DNA of 8,278 nucleotides from Gammaproteobacteria bacterium (GTDB lineage: Bacteria > Pseudomonadota > Gammaproteobacteria > Immundisolibacterales > Immundisolibacteraceae), in assembly GCA_003645395.1 (NCBI GenBank), contig QNFC01000063.1, positions 1-8,278 on the forward strand. Reading direction: 5' to 3'. Below the pieces are notes generated by a model that had not been told where the DNA came from, did no database searches, and saw only the letters and a program-made list of their open reading frames with translations. The position numbers and the translations under genes were made by a program. Position 1 is the stretch's first letter. Each line of letters starts with the position of its first letter. Positions 1 to 7,469 of the stretch are shown in pieces.

Positions 1-129
1 AAGGTCAGTCGCAAAGCACTGCGCGAGCCCTGGAATGACGATGGCGGCTCCCGCATGGTACCGATCAGCGACGAAATGGTACTCAACACCATCGCCCAGC
101 ATGGCCTGGGTATGCCGCGTTCTTATTAA
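1..129 (+). CDS. C-terminal end of an unrecognised protein (5' partial)
   Basis: An open frame enters from the left edge and runs 42 codons to a TAA at 127-129. The visible tail contains GGSRMVPISDEMVLNTIAQH and ends HGLGMPRSY. It has no membrane segment and reads like the end of a soluble enzyme, but I do not recognise the family from this fragment and assign no function. It lies 37 bases upstream of the sulfotransferase gene on the same strand, so the two may once have been co-transcribed. That the frame is real is supported by its natural codon use, the absence of an internal stop, and the fact that the downstream gene begins with its own Shine-Dalgarno site just after this stop. Only about 40 residues are visible. 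Confidence 0.6.
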   Translation, partial: KVSRKALREPWNDDGGSRMVPISDEMVLNTIAQHGLGMPRSY

Positions 130-166
130 CCGCGCTTCTTAAGCTGGCGTCGAGGCTGGAGGAGCT

Positions 167-963
167 ATGGGCAGTATTAACTTTGACGACATTCATCAAA
201 GAAGAGACGCAGCGCGCGCCCTGATCATCGAAAAACGCCGTCGCCTGCGGCCACTAATCCCGCTGGCAAGGGCCGCACTCAGTACTTCGCGGCTATTGGG
301 GTTCGAACAGCAGCTGTTCCAGAACCGTTTTCAACCGGTCGTGCAGCGCTTTGCTGACCGGGTCGAGCACTCCTTTGATGATTACACCCCCACCGCCAGC
401 GACGCGCTGGTCTGCTCCTGTTTCAAAAGCGGCACCCACTGGATGATGCAAATCGCCCACCAGATCGCTCACCGTGGCCGGGGCGAGTACGACAACATCT
501 ACGACGTTATCCCCTGGAATGAGGGCCCCAACCCCAAACTCTGCATGCCACTCACTGATCCCCGGCCGTTACAGCTCTCACCCATCGACCTGCGCATAAT
601 CAAAACCCACGCTGCGTCTTGGCACGTGCCTTACAACGAAGCGGCCGAATACATCTGCGTGATCCGGGATCCAATAGATGTTTTCGTCTCGAGCTACCAT
701 TTCATCGCCTCCGCCATGTTTGGAGAGCTGCGCCCAGCCTCAAAACCTGGCTCAACCTGTATCTGTCAAACCAGGCCTTCCGGGGACCCTGGGCAGAATT
801 TACCGCCAGCTACTGGCCCTGGCGCAACCGGCCTAACGTGCGCTTCCTCACCTACGAGCAGATACAGCAGGACAAACCGGCCGCCATCCATGATCTGGCC
901 GGTTTCATGGGTGGCGATCTGAGTGAGCAAGAGCTGGCGCAGGGCGTTAGAGCAGTGCTGTAA
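167..963 (+). pseudogene. Sulfotransferase, frameshifted and C-terminally truncated
   Basis: Remains of a PAPS-dependent sulfotransferase, an enzyme that moves a sulfuryl group from PAPS to an alcohol or amine. The first frame (from ATG 167) carries the 5'-phosphosulfate loop CSCFKSGTHW (residues 83-92), a KTH motif with the likely catalytic His148, and the 3'-phosphate motif VIRDPIDVFVSSYHF (165-179). After GELRP (about 733) homology moves to another frame, beginning SLKTWLNLYLS and continuing through ASYWPWRNRPNVRFLTYEQI to a TAA at 961-963. One missing base in the C run at 731-735 would join the halves into about 265 residues. Related enzymes are usually around 300 or longer and carry a late RxGxxGxW-type PAPS motif, which is absent here. 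The gene is therefore probably inactive. The start is supported by GGAGGAG at 158-164, although that site is unusually close to the ATG. A sequencing error could explain the frameshift but not the missing end. Confidence 0.78.
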
Positions 964-1040
964 CTCGATCGACTTATCTTCGAGTGTTGTACACCCCTCC
1001 AGGTGGGCGACACGGTGGTAGTTTTGGGCCGTTAGCGAGG

Positions 1041-1072
1041 TCTAAAGAGAGCGAAAGGTCGCTCTAAAGGTC
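1041..1072. repeat. Short interleaved direct repeats at the convergent junction
   Basis: The 7-mer TCTAAAG occurs at 1041-1047 and 1063-1069, and the 7-mer AAAGGTC occurs at 1054-1060 and 1066-1072. The second AAAGGTC overlaps the stop codon of the permease gene ending at 1071. These copies are interleaved with the hairpin at 1048-1065. They could be a small local duplication or the footprint of a rearrangement. At this length chance is also possible. Confidence 0.3.
1048..1065 (-). terminator. Possible weak terminator hairpin after the exporter operon
   Basis: AGAGCGA (1048-1054) and TCGCTCT (1059-1065) form a perfect 7-bp inverted repeat around a 4-base loop. It begins 6 bases past the stop of the last exporter gene and also lies downstream of the sulfotransferase remnant, so it could serve both strands. 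Neither side has a proper U tract; on the minus strand the hairpin is followed only by CTTTAG. It may therefore be a weak terminator or an mRNA-end stabilising stem. Confidence 0.35.
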
Positions 1073-2240
1073 AACTAAATTGACGCCGAAAACGCCACAC
1101 TCCGAAACCAAACACGGCGCTGCCAATCAGGGTCAGGCCAAGTAGGGAATCCCACAACAGTTTCAGACCAGCGCCTTTAAGCAGAATTCCGTAAGCCATT
1201 TCAATGTAGTAATAAAGAGGGGAGAGGTACATGGCCTGACGGATGCCCGGCGGCATCGCCTCCGGGGGGGTCCAGGCACCGGACAGTAGAATAATCGGCA
1301 TCATCACCATAATGATCAGCATAGTGGCCTGGGCCAGATTGCGGCTCACGGTCGAGATAAACAAACCCAGTCCAGACATGGCAAAGGTGTAGAGCGCGGT
1401 AACGGCAAAAAATAGCGGAATACTGCCTTTCATTGGCACATCGAACACCCCGCGCAGGATTAATCCCAGACTCAGCGCGGTGCCGAGCAGAATAACCAGG
1501 GTCATGGCGACCACCTTAGGCAGCATGATCTGTGTTGGAGTTAGTGGTGAGACCAATAACTGCTCGATAGTGCCCCGCTCTTTTTCACGCACGGCGGCGG
1601 CGGCGGGCAGCATCATTGCCAGTACGGTAATAATCGTGAGTAATTCAGAAATCGGCATAAACCAGGCGTCTTTCTGATTTGGGTTGTACCAGACTCGATG
1701 GCTGTCAGCGAGCATCGGCACGCTGGCCAGCCCGGCGTCGGTGATATTCATACGCTGCAGGGCGATATCAAAACCATACCTGCCGATAATCTGCCCGCCG
1801 TAACTGGCCGCGAGTGTCCCCAGCACTGTGTTCCCGGTATCAACCTGGAGTTGCACTGAGGTCGGTTTGCCCTGAATTAAATCGTGCTGAAATCGGGGTG
1901 GAATATCCAGCACCACCAGCGCCTTGCCCTGATCCAATAGCTCGATACCTTCTTTCTGGTTCAGAATTTCGCCACCAAATTTAAAATAGGGTGGTTGAAA
2001 ACGGTAAATAAGCTCGCGGGAGGCCTGACTATGGTCTGCATCGTGGACCATCATGGTGGCCATATTTAAGTCCATCTTCACGCCGCCAGCCATCATCACA
2101 TCCAGCGTAAACAAAAACAAAACCGCCCCCACCAGCAGATAATCACGACTCAGCTGGCGCAGCTCTTTGCCGGTCATAGCGACCATTCTCGACCACCAGC
2201 GATAAACGGCGTGATGGGTCGTTTTTGAAAACCGGCTCAT
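1071..2240 (-). CDS. ABC-2 type transporter permease, YhhJ/YbhR-like
   Basis: Inner-membrane permease of 389 residues, the second half of the heterodimeric export channel. Topology is classic for ABC-2 exporters: one N-terminal helix (about 35-52), an extracytoplasmic domain of about 140 residues containing VVLDIPPRFQHDLIQGKP, then five helices (about 194-216, 243-263, 273-296, 303-323 and 366-382). The loop VREKERGTIEQLLVSPLTPT (217-236) is the conserved cytoplasmic element expected to contact the ATPase. The RVWYNPNQKDAWF stretch just before helix 2 resembles YhhJ and YbhR. The chosen ATG (2238-2240) overlaps the stop of the preceding permease as ATGA; the open frame extends upstream to 2324, but only inside that gene. 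No strong Shine-Dalgarno site is visible, so translation is probably coupled. It is the last gene of the operon. The family is clear, the substrate unknown. Confidence 0.9.
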   Translation of the reverse strand: MSRFSKTTHHAVYRWWSRMVAMTGKELRQLSRDYLLVGAVLFLFTLDVMMAGGVKMDLNMATMMVHDADHSQASRELIYRFQPPYFKFGGEILNQKEGIELLDQGKALVVLDIPPRFQHDLIQGKPTSVQLQVDTGNTVLGTLAASYGGQIIGRYGFDIALQRMNITDAGLASVPMLADSHRVWYNPNQKDAWFMPISELLTIITVLAMMLPAAAAVREKERGTIEQLLVSPLTPTQIMLPKVVAMTLVILLGTALSLGLILRGVFDVPMKGSIPLFFAVTALYTFAMSGLGLFISTVSRNLAQATMLIIMVMMPIILLSGAWTPPEAMPPGIRQAMYLSPLYYYIEMAYGILLKGAGLKLLWDSLLGLTLIGSAVFGFGVWRFRRQFS

Positions 2241-3391
2241 GCCCGAACCCGCTTGTGAAACAGCAGGTAAGAGACCAGCCACAACACCAGGGTATAGAGC
2301 AGCAGCGCCCCTGCCCGCCCCCACAGCTGCTCCATACCGATGCCTTTAAGAAAACTGCCAATCGCAATATCGGTGTAATACATGGCCGGAAATAGATGGG
2401 CCTCGAATTGCGAGGCGGCATCCATAGAGGCAATAGGCACCAGCAGGCCCGAATAGAGCACCGAGGGGATGATGGTGACCACCACGGTGATCATCATCGC
2501 CGCCACTTGAGTGTTGGCAAACAGGGAAACCAGCAGGCCAATACCCGTGGTGCAGCTGTCATAGACCACCGACGCCAGGAAAAAAAACAGCGGATCGCCT
2601 TTGAACGGGGCACCAAACACCTGCGCAGCCATAAACCAGAGAATGACCACATTTACCGCTGAAATACCCAGGTAGGGCAGTAGCTTGCCGATCAGAAACT
2701 CCGCCCGGGTTACCGTGGAAGAATAGATGTTGTAGATAGAACCATTTTCCTTCTCCCGCACCACTCCAAGGGCGGTCAGAAATGGCGGCGTCATCATCAG
2801 AATAAACATCATCATCGCCGGGGCAATTGACCAGATGCTTTTGAGTTCCTGATTGTAGAGGTAACGAAGTTCCAGCTTTACCGGCTGCACCAGACTGGCG
2901 GCTTGCTCTGGCGACAACCCCATTTTCTTGCTGATAAACCCGGCCAAAAGTTTGCCGTTGAAGGCGTTGTTGATGGCAATCACATAGCCCTTGCTGGTGG
3001 CAGTACGAAATGGAAAAGTGCCATCAATGAGGGACTGCACCGGCGCGGGGCGGCCACTGAGCAGGTTTTCTTGAAACCGTGGCGGAACGATAATGGCAAA
3101 GCGAATTTTGCTATCCGCTAATAGGGGCTCCAGCTCCCTTTCGTTCTGCACATCACCCTGGTAGTCAAAATAACGGGAATCCATGAACAAGTGCAGATAA
3201 TCACGACTCATGGCGCTGCGGTCCTGATCAAGCACCGCAAAGGGGATGTTTTCCACATCCATTTTGATGCCGTAACCAAACACCAGCATCATAGACACCG
3301 GCACAAAGAAGGCAAGTGACAGAAACAGGCGGTCCCGCAGAATCTCTCGCCACTCTTTATAAATGATTGCTTTGATACGGTGCAGGTTCAT
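2237..3391 (-). CDS. ABC-2 type transporter permease, RbbA C-terminal-domain-like
   Basis: Inner-membrane permease of 384 residues, expected to pair with the downstream permease under the double ATPase. Helix 1 spans about 23-41. An extracytoplasmic domain follows, opening with FGYGIKMDVENIPFAVLDQD and containing IIVPPRFQENLLSGRPAPVQ. Five further helices lie at about 186-208, 236-260, 268-290, 295-320 and 359-377. The cytoplasmic loop VVREKENGSIYNIYSSTVTR (210-229) is the usual ABC-2 coupling region. From memory of the families, the MDVENIPFAVLDQDRS region and this loop resemble the membrane part fused to the end of E. coli RbbA more than YbhS. Here it is a separate gene. Its ATG overlaps the ATPase stop as ATGA, and AGGAGG lies 10 bases upstream. 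The substrate cannot be read from the sequence. Confidence 0.9.
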   Translation of the reverse strand: MNLHRIKAIIYKEWREILRDRLFLSLAFFVPVSMMLVFGYGIKMDVENIPFAVLDQDRSAMSRDYLHLFMDSRYFDYQGDVQNERELEPLLADSKIRFAIIVPPRFQENLLSGRPAPVQSLIDGTFPFRTATSKGYVIAINNAFNGKLLAGFISKKMGLSPEQAASLVQPVKLELRYLYNQELKSIWSIAPAMMMFILMMTPPFLTALGVVREKENGSIYNIYSSTVTRAEFLIGKLLPYLGISAVNVVILWFMAAQVFGAPFKGDPLFFFLASVVYDSCTTGIGLLVSLFANTQVAAMMITVVVTIIPSVLYSGLLVPIASMDAASQFEAHLFPAMYYTDIAIGSFLKGIGMEQLWGRAGALLLYTLVLWLVSYLLFHKRVRA

Positions 3392-5385
3392 CGGGACCGG
3401 GCCTCCTGCTCCCGCGCCATAATTCGGTAGACGAAGACGTCCTCAATACTCGGGATTCGCGGGTGAATACCGAGCAGGGTGATCTGCTTCTGGGCCAATA
3501 ACGCGGCGATTTGCCGACCTGCCTGCTCCGGGTCTTTGGCCAGCAGATGAATCCGCTGGCCAAACAGGGCCGCGCCCTCAAAGCCGGCCTGTTCTACTAT
3601 CTGCAGCGCCATCAGGGGCTGGTCGGTAACAATTTCCAGCAACTCTCCAGCATCCCGCTGCAGGGACAGTTTCATCTGTTCAGGGGTGGCGTCGGTAATG
3701 ATCTGCCCGGCATGCATCAGCGCCAGGTGATCGCAGTGTTCGGCCTCACCCATGTTGTGGGTAGTGACTAGAATCGCTACCTTCTCCACCCGCGCCATCT
3801 GCATCAATATGTCCCAGAAACGACGCCGGCCGATGGGGTCTACCCCCGATGTCGGTTCATCGAGAAACAGCACCTGGGGTCGATGTACCAGGGCGCAACC
3901 TAGCGCCAGCCGCTGACGGATCCCCATGGACAACTTGCCAGCCAGTCGGTTTTCAACCCCCGCTAGCCCCGCCATTTCTATCACCCATTCGGTACGCTGG
4001 TTAATCTGTTTGCGTGGCACCGCATAAATACGCGCATAGAGGCGGATGTTTTCCAGTACCGTCATGTCCTGATATAGCGAAAAAGCCTGGGACACGTAGC
4101 CAATGCGTTCCTTGATCGCCTGACTGGCAGAGTGCATGTTGGCACCGGCTACCTGCCCACTGCCGCCGCTGGGCGGCAAAATGCCAGTGAGCATCTTGAT
4201 GACCGTGGTTTTGCCCGCGCCGTTGGCACCGAGTAGCCCAAATATCTCGCCGGACATGACCTTGAAACTGACGTTATCGACCGCACGAAAATCGCCGAAC
4301 TCACGGCTAAGCCCTGCTGCTTCGATGGCAATCTCACCGCCTATAGGCGTGGGCGCAGCCGTGGTGACCGGAATTTGCGGGTTGGCGGCTGCCTGTTCGT
4401 CAGCCAGGTGACGTTGGCGTAAGAGGGCGACGAAAGCGTCTTCGAGCTCTGTTTCAATGCCGTGAATGTCGTCAATGGCGAGTCCATCCAGCACTGCCTT
4501 AACCTGCTCGGTTGCCTGCTCGGTTGAGGCCACCGCCACAAATACTCTGATCACCGCCCCGACGGCCTCGGTCTGTGGAAACTTAACTTTAAGCCGGCGC
4601 AGGGCCTCGATCTGGGGCTCGACTTTGATCTCAATCAGACTGCCCGGTGCCTGTTGGCGAATCTGATCTGGCTCACCTTCAGCAAGCACTCGCCCAGCAT
4701 AAATTAGTGAGAGTCGGTGGAACCGGGCGGCCTCATCCATATAGGCAGTGGAGACCAGCGCGGTTATGCCCCGCTCCCGCAACAGATCAGCGAGAATGGC
4801 CCAGAAATCTCGCCGCGAGACCGGGTCTACACCGGTGGTGGGTTCATCCAGAATCACCAGTTTGGGCTCGTGAATCAGGGTGCAGATTAGGCCTAATTTC
4901 TGCTTCATACCGCCGGAAAGCTGCTTCATGGGGCGATCAAGAAAGTTCTCCAGCCGGGTCATCGTCAACAGTTTGTGTTTGCGCTCGGCCAACAATTCTG
5001 GCGGCACTTCGCGTAGGGCGGCGAAAAAATCAATATTCTCCTCCACCGACAGCTCCGCATAGAGGTTCAGTCCCAGCCCTTGGGGCATGAAACCGATCCG
5101 CCCCTTGACCCGCTCTGCGGCAGCCTCAGAGTCGATACGCTCACCGAACACCTCCAGCTGGCCACGGTCGAAAGTGAGCACACCGGCGATTGCCTTCATT
5201 AGCGAACTTTTGCCTGCGCCGTCCGGGCCGATCAAACCGTAGATTTCACCCGGCTGGATGGTCAGATCCACCCCCTCTACCGCAATCTGTTTGCGATAGC
5301 GTTTGCAGATATCGCGAACGGTTACAACGGGCTCTGGTGTTACCAACACTGGCTGAGTGTCACCTACCAGCGCGGTTTGGCCCAC
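3388..5385 (-). CDS. Double ABC transporter ATP-binding protein (RbbA/YbhF-like, two fused NBDs)
   Basis: Cytoplasmic motor of the exporter, 665 residues, with two nucleotide-binding domains in one chain. NBD1 has Walker A GPDGAGKSS (53-61), Q-loop MPQ (Gln102), signature LSGGM (156-160), Walker B LVILDEP (176-182) and D-loop GVDP. NBD2 has Walker A GANGAGKTT (386-394), Gln433, the altered signature LSMGI (485-489), Walker B VLFLDEP (505-511) and His543 in the switch TTHNM. NBD1 has alanine at the switch-histidine position (STAYMDEA, Ala214). A regulatory-like segment follows each NBD, including about 245-325 and 575-650. The GTG start at 5383-5385 is preceded by a strong AGGAGGAGG site and lies inside the last 22 bases of the adaptor gene. 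It is longer than E. coli YbhF (about 580) but lacks the membrane domain fused in RbbA, which is supplied by the next gene. Confidence 0.93.
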   Translation of the reverse strand: MGQTALVGDTQPVLVTPEPVVTVRDICKRYRKQIAVEGVDLTIQPGEIYGLIGPDGAGKSSLMKAIAGVLTFDRGQLEVFGERIDSEAAAERVKGRIGFMPQGLGLNLYAELSVEENIDFFAALREVPPELLAERKHKLLTMTRLENFLDRPMKQLSGGMKQKLGLICTLIHEPKLVILDEPTTGVDPVSRRDFWAILADLLRERGITALVSTAYMDEAARFHRLSLIYAGRVLAEGEPDQIRQQAPGSLIEIKVEPQIEALRRLKVKFPQTEAVGAVIRVFVAVASTEQATEQVKAVLDGLAIDDIHGIETELEDAFVALLRQRHLADEQAAANPQIPVTTAAPTPIGGEIAIEAAGLSREFGDFRAVDNVSFKVMSGEIFGLLGANGAGKTTVIKMLTGILPPSGGSGQVAGANMHSASQAIKERIGYVSQAFSLYQDMTVLENIRLYARIYAVPRKQINQRTEWVIEMAGLAGVENRLAGKLSMGIRQRLALGCALVHRPQVLFLDEPTSGVDPIGRRRFWDILMQMARVEKVAILVTTHNMGEAEHCDHLALMHAGQIITDATPEQMKLSLQRDAGELLEIVTDQPLMALQIVEQAGFEGAALFGQRIHLLAKDPEQAGRQIAALLAQKQITLLGIHPRIPSIEDVFVYRIMAREQEARSR
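3402..3407 (-). promoter_or_regulatory. Ribosome binding site of the RbbA-type permease
   Basis: AGGAGG on the minus strand, 10 bases before the ATG at 3389-3391 and inside the end of the ATPase gene. It supports this start in addition to coupling through the ATGA overlap. Confidence 0.6.
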
Positions 5386-6461
5386 GGTGCCTCCTCCTGC
5401 CAGCGGATCACCGCATCGGCCGGCAACCCTGGGGTGAGCTGGTGCTGGGGGTTGTCATCCAGATAGAGCTTGACGGCGTAGACCAGCTTGACCCGCTCAT
5501 CAGGTGTCTGTACCTCTTTGGGGGTGAATTCGGCCTGGGAAGCGATGTAGCGCACGGTTGCACTATAGGGCTTATCGGGAAAAACATCGGTATAGATTTG
5601 CGCCGGCAACCCAAGCCGCACTTTGCCGATAGCCTTCTCCGGTACATAGACCTTTAGATAGAGCCGATCCAGGTCAACGATGTCAAACAGTGGGCTGCCA
5701 GCTGCCACCACTTCGCCCTCATTCACAATACGGGTGGTGATGGTGCCATCTGCCGGGGCACGAATGGTGAGATCATCCAATACGCTTTGGGTTTCAGCCA
5801 GGGCGGCCTTGGCCTGCTTTAGCTGAGCAGCTATGCCCCCGATCTCCTGCTCTCTGGTTTTAACCTGCTGCCAGCCCAGCTCGATCTCTGCCAGCCGTTT
5901 TCTGGCCTGGGTAAGCGCGGCCACTGCTGTGGCCACTCTGGCCTGTGCCACATCGTGGGCGAGGGTTTTCTGTTCGGCGCTCTCCTGGTCAATGGAGTGA
6001 TTTTTAAGCAAATCCTGAAACCGCTGAGCATCACGACCGGACTGTTTGGCGCTGGCGCTGGCCGCGCTCAGGGCGGCTTCAGCGTGGGCAATACCGGCCC
6101 TGGCAGTATCGACCTCTAGTGGGACCTGTTGCTTTAGCACCGCCAGGCCGGTATGGGCTGCTTCGAGTCGAGCTGCTTGAGACGCTACCGCTGCTTCAGC
6201 CTGCGCAACCCTGGCACGCACCTGTTCGCAGTCAAGACGGGCAAGCACCTGCTGCGCGGTTACCGTATCGCCTTCACGGGAGTTGAGTTTGGCAATCTGC
6301 CCGGCCACCTTGCTGGAGACGGTGTAGTGATCCCCCTCAATCCGACCATTGGCCTGAATAAGCCCCTCTGGTAACGGCGACTGGCGCAGTGCCAACCATC
6401 CGGCAACTGCAACAGCAACAACCAGAAGAGCAACTACTGCAACCATCATCCTTGTTTTCAT
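5364..6461 (-). CDS. HlyD-family periplasmic adaptor (membrane fusion protein), YhiI/YbhG-like
   Basis: Adaptor of 365 residues that should link the inner-membrane ABC exporter to an outer-membrane channel such as TolC. One N-terminal membrane anchor (about 5-24) is followed by half of a lipoyl-like domain (about 39-78, with NGRIEGDHYTVSSKVAGQI). A long Ala/Gln-rich alpha-helical hairpin (about 78-228) comes next, then the second lipoyl half (TIRAPADGTITTRIVNEGEV, 232-251). A beta-barrel region closes the protein, with the family motif FTPKEVQTPDERVKLVYAVK (312-331). The ATG at 6459-6461 is preferred because it comes just before a basic, hydrophobic anchor; an in-frame TTG at 6491 would add ten residues. 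No ideal Shine-Dalgarno site is visible: GGGA lies 11 bases and AAGGA 19 bases upstream. It is the first gene of the operon and its end overlaps the ATPase gene by 22 bases. Confidence 0.93.
   Translation of the reverse strand: MKTRMMVAVVALLVVAVAVAGWLALRQSPLPEGLIQANGRIEGDHYTVSSKVAGQIAKLNSREGDTVTAQQVLARLDCEQVRARVAQAEAAVASQAARLEAAHTGLAVLKQQVPLEVDTARAGIAHAEAALSAASASAKQSGRDAQRFQDLLKNHSIDQESAEQKTLAHDVAQARVATAVAALTQARKRLAEIELGWQQVKTREQEIGGIAAQLKQAKAALAETQSVLDDLTIRAPADGTITTRIVNEGEVVAAGSPLFDIVDLDRLYLKVYVPEKAIGKVRLGLPAQIYTDVFPDKPYSATVRYIASQAEFTPKEVQTPDERVKLVYAVKLYLDDNPQHQLTPGLPADAVIRWQEEAPWAKPRW
5390..5398 (-). promoter_or_regulatory. Strong ribosome binding site deciding the GTG start of the double ATPase
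   Basis: AGGAGGAGG on the minus strand ends 4 bases before the GTG at 5383-5385; its upstream AGGAGG copy gives a spacing of 7 bases. It lies inside the adaptor coding region and is the best Shine-Dalgarno match in the operon. It supports the non-ATG start and suggests high ATPase translation. Confidence 0.7.
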
Positions 6462-6578
6462 ATTACTGGTTATCCCGATTTCCTTCTGCAATACACCAAC
6501 TCACTAAAGACATTAGGGACGCTAAGGCATACACCCACTGGAGCAGTCCTAGCCTGTTTTTTATGCGGAGTATAGCCC
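6462..6578 (-). promoter_or_regulatory. Intergenic leader of the exporter operon, possible promoter
   Basis: These 117 bases separate the gamma-subunit stop from the adaptor start and form the only real gap in the minus-strand gene series. They are the natural place for an exporter promoter. A -10-like TATACT lies at 6569-6574 (minus strand), just past the gamma stop. The hexamer 17 bases upstream of it (TGAGTG) is a poor -35. No clear operator palindrome or factor-independent terminator for the ATPase operon was seen, so read-through from the ATPase genes is also possible. Confidence 0.25.
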
Positions 6579-7469
6579 TTATAAAGTGCCCCACTCACCC
6601 CGTTTCTGTTTCTTCACTTCGGGTATTGCCAAACTCGCACTGTTGAGCAGGATCACCTCAATTTCTTCAGTAATCTCTTCCTGACGTAGGGCGTTGGAGC
6701 GGCGCTGTAGTTCATCCGACTCGTCATCCAGGTGATGTACCGCGCCTTCAAGATGGATAACGCGGCGATGATTTTCGGCCATGAGGGCCGTATAGAGCAT
6801 TTCATTGAGGGCGGCGAACAGATAGTGTTCGGTTAGCTCAAGTAAAAACTTTGTGGTTGATAGATTTAATAGCGGAGCGTGCGCATAGCGAAGCGGCTGA
6901 TCATGTGCCACGGTAAAGGGGGGCAATAATCGGGGGGTTGCTATGCTGTCATCGCTGCTGAGATAAAGCCCCTGTAGCGTTAATGCTCCATATTGGCTTT
7001 GCAGCAGCGCCAGTGCCTGCGCCACTTGCTCCAGCACGGTCATGACCTCTTCAGCAACGCTGGCCCCGGCAATGAATTCGGTCACTCGGTCATCCTCTTC
7101 CATCACTAAATGAAGCTTATGGCCGACGACGATAAGTTGGACCGGTGATGTTTCTGACCCCTCTTCTGCGTTCAGCATTATCTCTAACTGGCTGACAACC
7201 CGCCGGTTGATGTCACCACAAAAACCCCGTTCGGTGCCGATTAACAGATAGACATTCACCGCGGGCTCGGTCTCTTGCACAAGGTCGCCATGAAAGGCGA
7301 GAAAATCCGTTGCCGCTGCTTCTATATTCGCCACCACGGCCTGCTGGGCATCGAGAAAGCGGGTCAGTTTGCGGGTTTCCATGTAGGCAAGAGTTTTCAT
7401 CGCGTTCATGATTTCGCGAATTTCACTCAGGCTATGGCGGTGCTGCTCAAGATCGTGGCGGCGACTCAC
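6579..7469 (-). CDS. atpG: F-type (N-ATPase-like) ATP synthase subunit gamma
   Basis: Central rotor shaft of an F1 ATPase, 296 residues (typical gamma is about 285-300). The N-terminal helix has LSEIREIMNAMKTLAYMETR (14-33), matching the conserved gamma pattern in a divergent form. RGFCGDIN (81-88) is the equivalent of the usual RGLCGGLN. The C-terminal helix runs from about 225 to 276, containing ALMAENHRRVIHLEGAVHHL and QEEITEEIEVILLNS, and ends in a short basic tail KKQKRGEWGTL. The GTG start at 7467-7469 overlaps the alpha stop as GTGA, so translation is coupled. No beta or epsilon gene follows; the next gene is an exporter adaptor. Gamma at the operon end right after alpha fits the alternative N-ATPase clusters, in which beta and epsilon come first. 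The gamma assignment is firm, the N-ATPase subtype likely. Confidence 0.9.
   Translation of the reverse strand: MSRRHDLEQHRHSLSEIREIMNAMKTLAYMETRKLTRFLDAQQAVVANIEAAATDFLAFHGDLVQETEPAVNVYLLIGTERGFCGDINRRVVSQLEIMLNAEEGSETSPVQLIVVGHKLHLVMEEDDRVTEFIAGASVAEEVMTVLEQVAQALALLQSQYGALTLQGLYLSSDDSIATPRLLPPFTVAHDQPLRYAHAPLLNLSTTKFLLELTEHYLFAALNEMLYTALMAENHRRVIHLEGAVHHLDDESDELQRRSNALRQEEITEEIEVILLNSASLAIPEVKKQKRGEWGTL

Noticed and set aside
945..1075. Integron attC-like site suggested by GTTAG motifs near 952 and 1031
   Set aside because: The core sites do not fit the GTTRRRY/RYYYAAC consensus, no paired inverted cores were found, and no integrase or cassette array is visible.
2241..2324. Upstream extension of the YhhJ-like permease to a start at 2324
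   Set aside because: The extra 28 residues lie wholly inside the preceding permease gene and show no family resemblance, while ATG 2240 forms a standard ATGA overlap.
4647..5090. 147-codon plus-strand open frame opposite the double ABC ATPase
   Set aside because: It lies antisense to a gene with complete Walker, signature and Q-loop motifs. Its product is Arg/Pro/Ser-rich with no recognisable domain, and no convincing start signal was seen.
5190..5657. 155-codon plus-strand open frame across the adaptor/ATPase boundary
   Set aside because: It is antisense to two well-supported overlapping genes and has low-complexity composition typical of a shadow frame.
6462..6491. TTG at 6491 as the adaptor start
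   Set aside because: TTG is a rare start, no Shine-Dalgarno site precedes it, and the ATG at 6461 places the basic residues directly before the membrane anchor as is usual for HlyD proteins.
6463..6513. A 16-codon minus-strand ORF (MSLVSWCIAEGNRDNQ) ending one base before the adaptor ATG, as a possible leader peptide
   Set aside because: It has no Shine-Dalgarno site, no run of regulatory codons and no attenuator-like hairpins; an ORF this short is expected by chance.
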